The notes under the pieces were generated by a model. It made no database searches, was not told the DNA's origin, and saw nothing but the letters and a program-made list of their open reading frames with translations. The position numbers and the translations under genes are program-made. From contig NZ_JAUEQY010000011.1 of assembly GCF_030406325.1 (NCBI RefSeq), positions 124,001-188,000 of the forward strand: 64,000 nt of DNA, given 5' to 3'. The stretch's first letter is position 1, and each line of letters opens with the position of its first letter. Positions 1-12,000 of this stretch are shown here, piece by piece. Source of the DNA: Actinomadura sp. DC4. GTDB taxonomy: Bacteria; Actinomycetota; Actinomycetes; Streptosporangiales; Streptosporangiaceae.

Positions 1-1
1 G

Positions 2-3000
2 CTGGCAACCCTGTCGCGGAGCGAACGGGCGTCGGAGCTGCAGGCGATGTCCCAGCCGCAGCGCGAGACTCTGGCCTCGAACGCGGGATTCGTGGACCGT
101 CTGGGCACCGGACTGAGAGACAAGGACGAGGAGTTCGCGGAGGCGGCGGCCCGGCTGATGCTGCGGGTCCCCGCGGAGGCGGAGCTGCCGGGGACGAGCC
201 GGGAACTGGCCGTACGGATCATGGCCCGGATGCTGATGTTCGCACCCGACGCGGCGCGGGCGCTGCTCCGCGCGGACGCGCGGATGATGATCATCCCCAG
301 GAACGAGCTGCTGACGAGCTACGAGCCGTGGGGTGCTCTCCGGCACACACTTTCGGATCGCGGCCTGTGGGCGGCCGCCCGTGGGGTGAAGAGCGGCCCG
401 TTCGCGGTGGCGAGCGAGGAGAACCTCCTCGGCGAAGTCGGCGTCGTCGGCGGCACCATGCTGCACGGCTACGGCACCCTGGTGCACGAGTTCGCGCACC
501 TCCTGTTCGCCTACGGGCTCGGCCAGAGCGAGAGGGACGAGATCCTCGCGATCTTCAACGCGAAGAAGGCCGATCCGAACGCGATCTATCCGGACGGGCC
601 CCTGGCGCATCCGCAGGATCCGGGGAAGCAGAACTACTCCTCGACCAACGTCGACGAGTATTTCGCCCAGGCGGTGGCCACCTTCTTCGAGGCGAATCCC
701 GGGGCCGACCACGAGACCGGGCTGGAGCGCCTCCACAGCGCCGCGGAGCTGCGCACGCACGACCCGAGGCTCGTGGCGATCCTGGAGTCGTACTTCGGAT
801 CGGCCGAGGAAGGCGTTCTCCCGTCCAACCCGCTCGCCCTGACCGCGGCCGACCACCAGATGTACGGCGCCTTCCGGGAGTTCAACGCGCTCGTCGAAGG
901 CATCAGGCCGGCCCGGTTCGCCGCGCTTTATGAGAAGCCGGCCTGGGAGATCGCCCGTGGCCGGTACGAACGCGCCCTGCGTACGGCGCTGGCCACCGAC
1001 CAGAGACTCACCGGCTCCTTCCTCCGGGGACTCCACCGGCTGTACACGGTCCTCAAGCAGAGCATCCCGGCCGACACCATCGCCCGGGGCATCATGGTGA
1101 AGGGTGCGTTCCTCTCCGCGGCCGAGCTCGAACAACGGCTCACCGACGAGACCGCCTGGTCGCTCTCGGAGGTCGCGTCGACGTTCCACTCGATGCTGAG
1201 CACCCATCGTGACCTGCTCGGCTGGCAGGACATGAAACGCCCGTTCCCCCTTCGCGGGAACGCCTGGATCGACGAGAAGATCGAGCTCGGCTTCCAGGTC
1301 GGCCGCCGGCCGTCCGCTCAGACGGAGTTCATGCTCCGGGTCTACCGGTATCTCCAGTTCGATCCCGGCGATCGCGCCCTGTTCCTGCGCGCCGCGGTCG
1401 CCAGCTCCACCGCGCCGCTGTTCGAGATCCTCGCGGCGTGGTCGTTCGTCGGGCTCGGCGAGGATTCCGCGCACCCGGTGCCCAACGAGGTCCTCGGCGG
1501 CGAGGCGGCCGAGCTGTACGACTGGGTCGACGCGACCTTCCGGCCACGTGACCTGACGACCGACCGGGCTCTGCTCTCCGACCTGGTACCTCCCCACCGT
1601 GCGATGGCCGAGAGCGAAACCGTCTCAGGCGAGGAAGCGGGCGAGTCCTCGTCGGAGCCGGCGCCGCGTCCGGAGCCCGTCACGGAGGCTCCGCCGCAGA
1701 CCGGGAGCCTGCCGGGACGCAGCGTCCTCACCTCCGACGGCCGGCCCGTCGGTGAACACTTCTTCGCCCCGCCCTCGTCGTTCGCCCTCGCGCCGTCCGA
1801 CGACCCGTTCGGCGTACGGGACTGGTCGGACGAACGGCTGCAGAGCACGCCCTTCTCCCTCCCGTCCACCGACCCGAAGCTGACCGCGTACACCGAGACG
1901 AACGGGAAGGACGCGCAGAAGGGCCAGGAGAACGGGGCGGACAGGACGGATGGGGTGAAGAACGCGCCGTCGACTCCGATACCCCGGCCGGCCGCCCAGC
2001 GCACCGGCAAGGGCTTCGGCGGCGGCAACGCGATGACCATCCACGACCCGTCGACTCCTTCGCGTCCGGTCGTCCGCCCGTTCGACCTGCCGGGCCGCCG
2101 GCTCGGCGACGAGGACGGGGGAAGCTGGACCGTCCCCGGAGGAGGCGATGAGCACCGCCCGGGCCAGGAGACGAACGGCGGCCCGCGGACCATCGACGAT
2201 CCGAGGACACCCGAGCGTCCGCCGGCCCCGAGGCCGTTCGACCGGCAGGGCCGGACGCTCGGCGCGGGCAACGGGAAGGGCGAGGGCATCCGGGGCCTGA
2301 CCAACAAGGACCGCGACGCCGCCAGGGCGGCACGCGCCAAACTGGGGCCGCCGAAGTCCAAGCCCGTCGTGGCCCGTTCGCAGCCCAGGGTCGTCGTCCT
2401 CCGCCAGGTCACCGACGAGTCCAACGGGACCAATGGCACCAACGGGAGCACCCGCTCCTCCGGATCCGGCGGCACGCTGCAGAACCGGTCCGGCGACGGC
2501 TCCGCCACCCTCCTCGAACAGCCCGTACGGGACACCGGCGAGTCGGTGACGACCACCGAGCCCACCGGCGTCGAGCCCGAGAGGCCCGCGCCGGTCGAGA
2601 CGACCACGTCCACCGAGACGCCCGCGCCCGTCGAGACCCCGCCCGAAGCGCCGGTCATCGAGCCGGCCGAGGAGAGGCCGGCGACCGAGTCGCCTCTCGT
2701 CGAGACCGAGGGCAAGGAGCCGGTCGACGAGACGGTCTCCGTCTCGCCCGCGACCGAACGGCCCGTCGAGGACGAGAGTGCCGTCACGACTCCCGTCACC
2801 AGGCCCACGCCCCCACCGGCGCCCCCGCCGCCGAAGACGATCCGCCAGGCGCGTACGGAGCTGGAGGCGCTGCCGGAGGACCGCCGGACCCAGGCCATGC
2901 GCGACGCGGACATCATGCTGGCTCACATCGTCGGCCGCGCGCCGTCCGAGGAGCCGGGCGGGCGGCTCGCCACGCCGCTCGGCCGGGCCCGGGTGCTGGT

Positions 3001-6000
3001 CGCGGCCGAGACCGCCGCCTCGGGCCGGGCGGCGGGGTACCGGCTGGCGGAACGGCTGGCGCGCGACCCCGCGGTACGGGACCCGGGCAGCGCGCGGTCG
3101 CTGCCGGTGCTGCGGCTCCGGCCGGAGACCGTGGCCGGCCGGGTACGGACGACGCTGGACCGGCTGCCGGAGGATCGCCGCGCGAAGGCCATGTCGGACG
3201 CGGACGTGCTCCTGGGCGATCTCATCGGGCGGCTGCCGTCCGAGGAGGCGGGCGGACGGCTCGGTTCACCGCTGGGGCGGGCGCGGATGCTGCTGGCGGC
3301 CGAACTCGCCTTGGCGGGACGGCCGGCGGGTGAGGCGCTGGCCCGGCGGCTGGCGCGGGACCCGGCCCTGCGGGAGCCGGCTCCGGCCGCGCCCGTACTC
3401 CGGCTGGGGCCGGACGCGGCGTTCGATCGGGCGCAGACCACGCTGGGCGGGTTGACGGAGAAACGCCGCGGCGAGGTCTCGGCCGAGGCGGATGGAATCA
3501 TGGGTGACCTGGTCGGCATGGTGCCCTCGGCCCACGAGAGCGGCCCGCACGGCACTCCGCTGTCCGAGGCCAGGGACCTGGTGGCGGCCGAGATCTCCCG
3601 TTCCGGCCGGGCCGCGGGCGAGGCGCTCGCGCGCCGGCTGGCGCCCGACCTGAACACGTCGGCCATTCCGTTCCACCCGGACATGCGCATCCTCACCGAC
3701 AACAGCCGGCTGGAGCTCGCGCGGTCCACGCTGGAGACGATGCGGAGCGGCGAAGGCGACCACTACCAGCGGATCCTCGACGAGGCCCGGCTGATCATCC
3801 ACGAACTGACCGGAGCCTTTCCCTCGCCGACCGCCCAGCGGGGGCAGGCCCGGATACTGCGAGCCGCCCTGACGCTGACGGCCGCGGAGATCCCCTGGTC
3901 CGGGCACCTGGGCGCCCGGCGGCTCGCCGCCGACATCCTCGGCGTTCCGCGTGCGGTACGGCCCGGTGCCAACACCCGGATCGTGGCCGCGTTCGCGAAG
4001 CTCGCCCGGCACGACCCGGACCGGGCCCGCCTCACGCTCAGCCTGCTGTCCGACGTCCGGCGTGAGCAACTCCTCCCGGAGACGGATCGCATCGTCCGGG
4101 AGGCCATCACCCACCCGCTCACCGGGCCGCCACGCGAGAAGGCACCGCGCGAGTGGCGGTGGCTCGTCGCCGCCGAGATCGCCCGGTCCGGCACCGCGGC
4201 GGGGCAGAAGCTCGCGCGCGGCCTGGTCGCGGACACGCCACCGCCGCCCCCGGCCGACGTGGCCGCGCCGAAGCGAGTGCGCTTCGCCGACGACCTCCCC
4301 GCCGACGAGAAGCCCGAGTCCGACATCGTGTCGGAGTCGGACCTCATGTCCGAGTCGGACCTCATGTCAGAGCGCGACCTGGGGTCCGACCTCGGCTTCG
4401 AGTCCGACCTGGAGTCCGAGACCGAAACCGTGTCCGAGGCCGGGTCCGAGACCAAGCCGGAGCCCACGCTGGACCCGGCCGGTCATGACGAGACGGCGAC
4501 GACGGGCCCCCTGTCCCGGATGCCGGTCGAGGAAGTGATCGAGAAGACCGGCGTGGGCGTCGTCGACGGCCGGGTGGTGGCGGTCTGGCTGCCCGGCGCG
4601 CTGGAGAGCGGGCCGAAGCTCGACCTCGAGATGCTCCTCCATCTGGACAGGCTGCGCCTCGACGGCACCGTGTTCGTCTTCGCCGCCACGCGGGACGGCC
4701 AGGTCACGTACGAGAACCGGGAGATCACGACGGCCACGATGGCCGCGGCCGTCACGAGCAAGGCCCCCGGCCTGTCGCCGTTCCTGTGGATGAAGAACGG
4801 CGCGTCGGTCGCCAAGCCGCTGACGAACGCGATGGACGAGCCCGTGGTGGCCTCCCGGCACGAGCCGGTGCTGGACGAGAAGACCGGTGACCTGCGGCCA
4901 CGCCGCCCCGGCGAAACCGAGACCGGACCGCTCCCCGAGGACGAGTGGTTCCACATGTACGCCCCGGGAGAGGAGGAGGCGCGGCCGTTCACCAACGGGC
5001 TGTTCGCTCCCCGCGACACGCCACCGGCCGATGTGGTCAAGTCCGCCTCGGACGGCAAGACGCCACCGGGCGACGTGGTCAAGCCCGTCTCGGGCGACAA
5101 GACCACACCACCGGACAACAAGACCACACCACCGGGCGACCAGGCCAAGCCCGTCTCGGACCCCTCGCCGCCCGACGTCGTCTCGGACCCGGCGGCCGAG
5201 CACGAGAAACCGCCGTTCCCGCCCGTACCCCCAGAGGTCCCGGAGCCGCCCGCGCAGGCGATGACGCCGATCGCCCTCAACCCGATGATCCGTTCGATCG
5301 GGGTGCCGCGCACGGGCCTGCCCCAGATGGCGGCGCTCATGGGCCGGATCCGGCAGGAGCTGGTCCAGGCGGGCGCGCGCTTCACCGAGAGCGACTTCAA
5401 CCTGCTCCCGCACCGGCTGCTGTCCAACTACCCGTACCTGATCGGCACCGACGCCGAGGACGGCACGCAAGGTCTGCAGATACCGATCGGCAACGGCGAA
5501 CTGCTCGTCACCCTCGATCCCGTCGACCCGCACACCGTGAACAATCCGGCGGGTTCGACGCTCGCGCCGTCGACCCTGCCGAAGGTCGAGGGCGATCACA
5601 AGGCCACGGGCACCGTCAACTCGGTCTTCGCGACCGGCGCGCACGTGCAGGTCCACTCCGGGCAGACGGGGGCGACCCGCGGCGCGGTCGCACTGACCTT
5701 CGGCATCGGCGCGACGCCGTTCGTCCTCCAGATGGTGAAGGTCGGCGGGGCTCTGTCCGGCACCACCAACCAGTCGAACCGGTCCAGCGTCCTCATCACC
5801 GACGCGGAGGGCGGCCGCGTCGAGGACAACCGGGCCGAGTCGAAGCTGATCTCCTACACCGGGCGCTGGTCGTTCAAGGTCCGCGTCGACCCGGCGCAGG
5901 GCTGGGAGACGACGCCGGTCCACAAGATCAAGGCCTCGACCAGCGAACGGCTGCTCCTGTGGATTCCGGACCACTATCTGGAGAACGCGCCGGACCAGAT

Positions 6001-9000
6001 CACCGCGACCGGACCCAGGGTCAAGGACACGAAGCTGCCGGCGTTCTTCTTCGCCTCCGGGATGACCAACCTGCCCCGCCTGTTCGACGAGATCGTCGCG
6101 ACGCTCCGTAACAACGGGCTGAAGCTGCCGATGGGCAGCCTGACCCGCAGGGAGCTGCTCCAGAAGCTGTGGAACCTGAACATGCATCTGGACGCCGCCG
6201 TCAACCAGCGGGCCGGCTACCACTTCGAGCTGCACAACAGGTACGGGCGGCCGGTGGCCATGGTGACGGTGCGCTCCCGGCGGCTCGCCGCCGCGCCGCG
6301 GGTCGGCACCACGAGCAACCTGTCGCACATCGAGAACGTACGTACCGCCATCGACGGCATCAGCGGCAGTCACACCCTCACCAACACCAGCACCCTGACG
6401 CTCCCCAGTGTGGAGTTCGACCTGATGCCGGTGCCGGGGAACCCCGACCCCGGCCTCGGCGTCATGGGCTCCCTCTCGTACACGTCCACGAACGCCAGCA
6501 CGACCTCGGCGGGCAGGACCGGCCTCAACGTCGTCGTACCGCGCGACACCTCGAACACCGCCGCGTACGAGATGACGTTCGAGCACCGGGGCACGGTCAG
6601 CGTGCGGGGCAACAAGAACTCGACGGCGAGCCGGTCGACCCCCCGGATCAGGGGCAAGGCGCTGGTCCGGACGCCGGAGGCGGCGGCGTACGAGCACGGC
6701 CTCCCCGTCGACCGCGCGGCGCTGAAGCAGCCGCCGAAGAAGGGCCGGACCCAGGAGTACGCCGACGACGCGATCCGGACCACCAGCAGGCAGGAGACCG
6801 ATCCCGCCAAGAGGAAGATGCCGAAGTGGCTCATGGAGGGCAACTTCGTCGGCACGGGCCGGCCGAGCGTGTCTCTGGACACCGTCCAGAACATCGACGA
6901 CGCGATCAGGCCGACGCTGCGCCAGATGGGCTTCCTGCCGGAGAACGACGACCATCCCTTCGACGGGTACACGTGGTACGGCCACGGCAACAAGACGGAC
7001 AGCCAGGTCGACAACCTCCGGCTGTTCGACAAGATGGTCTCCAGCCGCGGCATGGACTCTCACTACGACCAGGTCCACCAGGACGGCATGACCTTCACGC
7101 TCCGCAAGCGCCGCGGTGGCGTGGGGGTGGACTGGGACGTCGACTCCGTCGAGGTCCGCATCGTCGGGCGGCAGACCGCCGGCCGCACACCGGAGTTCCT
7201 CCGGACCACGAAGGACTTCCACACGGTCAACCTCGCGATGGGCATGGACAGCGCCGGCATGTCGGTCAGCCACTCGCGCAAGGTCGCCATCGGCGTCAAG
7301 ATGAAGGGGCTCTTCCAGGTACTCAAGGCCGCCGTCATGGGCATCGAGTATCAGCGGATCGTCGGTGCCACGGACGCGTTGAACTACCTCACCAACCTTC
7401 CCGATCTCCGCGAGACCGGAGAGCGCGTCATCGTGGCCCGGACGCACAGCGACTACACGATCCACCTCTCGTTCCAGCACTCCGGCCGCCAGGGCCGGGT
7501 GAGCAAGGGCAAGCGCGACCCGGCGCCGATCCAGGTCAAGAACGGGACCGCCGAGCTGTACGTGCTGCCGCTCGGCACCGAGCCGGGCGACACGAAGCCC
7601 GGCCGGGCGCCGGCCACCGTGCTCGACCAGGGCACCGTCTACTTCCTCGACACCACCGGCGTGCACGACGCCGTCCAGGCGCTCGGCCGCCTCGTCGACC
7701 CGGCCGGGTCGGCGGCCGCGGACCGGAACACCTTCACGAGCAACATCGAGATGCGGGCGCACGCGAAGGAGATCTTCAACCACGAGTACACGACGGACCG
7801 GCCGTTCGAGTCCGGAGTGTTCCGCGACCGGTTCGGCGCGATGGACATCCGCGGTGAGATCAACGACGTCACCTTCGGCGGGATCTCGGCCGACCCGGGC
7901 GTCCTGGGCAAGATCACTCTTGGGCTGGCCGAGAGCCGCATCACCGACAGCAGCTCGCACGGCTGGACCTGGGACCAGCTCGACCTCGCCCTGGGCGGCG
8001 ACGCGGGGCCCGCCCACCTGACCGGAGAGACCGACGTCAACCGGCACTGGCAGCACAACCGGTCCCGTACGAAGGGCACTGTCGGCGGCGACGAGCGTCT
8101 GCAGCTCAGCTTCGACCGGTGGGTGATCTTCCTGGCCAAGGCGACCTTCGAGGTCACCAGCCGCATGGAGAAGCACGCCAAGCTGGTGCCCACCGGCAGC
8201 CCGGAGCACAGCACGGTGCGCGTCGGGCCCCGGACGATGGCGTTCGTCCTGCCCGAGACCGAGGCCATGGAGCAGTACGCGGACGGCGACCTGCCGCTGT
8301 CCGACCGGTACCTCAGGGACGCCATGCGCCGCTGGCAGGCCGGCAGCCTCGTGCTGGAGGGGAACCTCGTCGCGAGGATCCTGACGCGCTGGAACGGAGA
8401 GCTCGCCGGGAAGCTCCGGACCACCCGGTTCGCCGACACGCTGTCCCACACGCACCGCACCGGCATGGCCGAGATCCAGGACCAGCGGATCCGGAACGAC
8501 TTCAACCGGGTCTTCGGGCAGCGGCTCGCCGCCCCGCGCGACCCGTCCGCCTGGCCCGCGGCGCCGGCCGACATCGTCGACTACAACCGGCACCGCGCGT
8601 CGCTGACGGACCGGCGGCTGGTCGAGGTGCTGAGGGAGTGGCAGGCCGGCGACCTGCGGCTGCGCGGCGACGTGGTGGCGCGGGTGCTGACGCGCTGGCA
8701 CGAGGAGGCGCCCACCCTGCCGAAGAACATGCGGGTCTGGCGGGACAGGTTCGTCCGCGCGCTGGCCCGCATGCACGACACCGGTGCGGCACGGGTCCGG
8801 ACCGGACGGATACGGAACGGCTTCAACGCGGCCTTCGGGGTGCGGCTCGACGCCACGGCCGGCCCGGCCCGGCCCGCGGCGCCGGCGGACATCGTCGCGT
8901 ACGCCGGCGGCCGCGGCGGAGCGCTGCCGGATCGGCGGCTGGCCCAGGTGCTGGATGAGTGGCGCAAGGGCGACCAGCGGTACAGCGGTGACCTGATAGC

Positions 9001-12000
9001 GCAGATCCTGGTGCGCCGGCAGGAGCAGGTGCCCGACGTACGGGTACGGCCGGCCAAATTCGCCGAGACGCTCACCCGCATGCACCGCGCCGGCACGACC
9101 CAGATCCGCGACGACGGCGTACGGGATCGCTTCAACACCGCGTTCGGCAGGACTCTCGGCGCCCCGCACGACACGTACGCGACGCCCGCGATGCCGGCGG
9201 ACGTCGTCGCGTACGCCGAGGGCCGTGAGCCGCTCACGGACGAGCGGCTGGGCGAGGTGTTCCGGGCTTGGCTGGACGGCGACCGGCTGCTGAGCGGCGA
9301 CGTGGCGGCACGGGCCCTCATGCGCTGGCACCGGGACGTCCCCGAGCCGCCGGTGGGGCTGCGGGTGAACCGCGCACCGCTGGTGGGCGTCCTGGCCGAG
9401 CGGCACGCCGACGGCGCGGTGCCGATCACCTCCCTTCAGATCCGGGACGAGTTCAACACGGCCTTCCAGCAGAAGCTGTCCCACCCGAGGCTCTCCCCGG
9501 ACCGGGTGGTGCTGCCGGAGTACCTCACCAGGACGGATCCGGAAGGCCGCCTTCTCGGGCACTCCGGAATCGAGTATCTGGACTGGGACAACGGCCTGAG
9601 CACGTACCAGAACATCCGGGCCATGGTCGAGCAGGTGGCACCGGGTCTGCTGGCGGCCGGCGCGGAGATCTGGGACGGCCGGGGCCGGCGGGTCGGCAAG
9701 ATGCAGGGCAACGTGGACGCGCTGCAGGCGATCATGGCGCGCGGGCGCGACCAGGCGATCTGGAACGACGTGCTCGGCGGGAAGTCCCTGTACCTGGTCG
9801 CCCCCGTCGGCTGGCTCCTGACGGGTTACGTCGAGATCAACCTGAAGGCACTGCTGACCTCGCAGCCGAAGGTGCTCTTCCGCCGGCGGAAACGGGGTCT
9901 GCTGGTCTACTCACACGGCTACATCGGCACGGCCGAGTCCAGTTCGAAGGACGGGTCGCAGGCGTGGATGTACGCCAAGTTCTCCCCGGGCGGCGACCGG
10001 GCCGGCGGTCCGCTCGATCTCAAGGCCGCCGACGGACACCACCGTGGCACGACGCACGCGGAGAACGCGGTCAAAGAGCAGACCGTCTTCCACTTCAAAG
10101 AGGTCGACGTCGTGCGGTACCGGCAGAGCCTGGCGGCGAGCGTCCGGTGGGTCAAGACGTCCGGCCGTCCGCTGAACAACCTGCTGCTGTCCGCGACCAA
10201 GAGCGTGACGAACCACGGTAAGACCGCCCAGACCACCTTCCACGGCAAGCTGGACGTCCAGATACCGGCCCCGTTGAGCGAGGCGGGCGTGATCCACGGT
10301 CCGGAGCAGCTGCCGGACGTCCTCCCGATGCCGAAGCTCCCCTCCAACGTCTACGTCACCGGTGTGCTCGCGGACGACGTGCCGATCGCCGCCAAGGCGG
10401 CGATCGCCAAGAAGTTCGGCCCGAAGTGGTACGAGAAGGTGCTAGGTGCCAAGTCCGGCGATCCCGACAGGCTGAGGAGCCTCGCGCTGTCGACGGTGTT
10501 CTCGCGAGCGCACCTGGCGAACCACCTGCACGAGGCGACGGGCGGCGACCGGTACGAGCTTCCCCCGGACCTGTTCGGCTTCGGCGACTCCAGCGAGCGC
10601 GCGGCGATGGGGCTCGAGATGGAGCTCTTCGACCCGCAGATCATCGGACGGGTGGTCGAGGACACCGGCACCGGCCGCTACATCAAACACCAGAGCGGCA
10701 CCACCGCGAACAACAGCTCGGACGGGATCCGCACCACCGGCGAGTACGCCATAGCCGGCAACGACCTGATCAACCCGCTTCCCAAGCCCGAGGGGGACAA
10801 CCCGCCGCCGCAGCGCCCCGACCACACGTGGGAGTTCAAGGACTCCGGCAGCCGCACCACGTCGGCGAACCAGAACAGCGCGGGCACCGAGAACTACCGG
10901 CGCGAGCAGGACGCCAAGGAACTCGGTGCGCTGCTGGAGATCCGCGTGCGCACCCTGAGCTGGCTGCACACGCAGAAGATGAACCATCACCTCCTGCGTA
11001 AGCCGACGAAGGCCGGTGACCCGGCGCGCGACGCCCCGATTCTCGGCACCACGTACTTCAAGATCTATGAGGCGCAGTACGAGACGTGGCTCAAGGAGCA
11101 CCGCGAGAACGTGCTGCAGGCCCAGCTGGCGCTGGCGAGCCGGGTGGACCCGCTCGAGTGGACCAGGCTGCGCACCGCGCCCCGGCGCGACCTGGCCCCG
11201 CTGCTCGTCCGGGCGGCGGAGCTCGGCTACACCGCCTCCCGCGCCCACCACCATCTCGTCCGCGACCTCCGGGCGCAGGGCGACGCCGGTCGTCCGCTGG
11301 TGCTCACCCACGGTGCGAGCGTGCGGGCCGCGAATTACCGGGCGATTCTCAACTGGGCGGCCACGACCATCACCGAGGACCTGAGAGCCGCGGGCATGAG
11401 CGCCTCGACTCCCAGGAGCGTCACGACGTACCGGAACCGCGCGGCGCTGCCGGACAGCACACTGTTCGCCGACCTGGGCGGCGTCCCCGTCGACCGCGAG
11501 ATCACCCAGATCATCAACGAGGTCAACCAGGTGCACGCGCTGCACCCGGACAACGCGGTGGGTGCTCCGGCCGCTCTGCCGCCAGAGGTGGCGCTGCTCG
11601 GTCTGGACCCGGTCCACCTCGCCCGCGACATCGCGCGCGAGCTGGTCTCGCACGTACGGGTGGACGTCGAACAGCCGGACGGGACCGTGCGCAGCCACTG
11701 GGTCGACCCGAGTGGCCGCATTCACGCCTTCGATCCCACGACCTTCGACGACTCCACGCTGACCGCTCGCGACGCCTCGGCCGCCGGGCTCTGGCCGGAC
11801 AGTGTGCGCGAGCTCGCCGCCGCTCACGCGTTCAGCGACGCCGACCTGGGCCGGCTGTACCGCACCTCCTGGTCGAACCAGAAGACCTTCGAGCAGGCCG
11901 TGCTGGCCGAGGCCGCCGAACGGTCGGGACGGATGGCGACGGCCCACGCGGCGTTGCCCGGCCTGTTCGACCGGGCCGTGGGCGCCGCCGCCGCGTGGCG

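Noticed and set aside
4367-9562. Minus-strand open frame of 1,731 codons
   Set aside because: Same antisense artefact; composition is biased to Arg, Val, Gly and His, and the plus strand carries helical array B and a beta-rich block.
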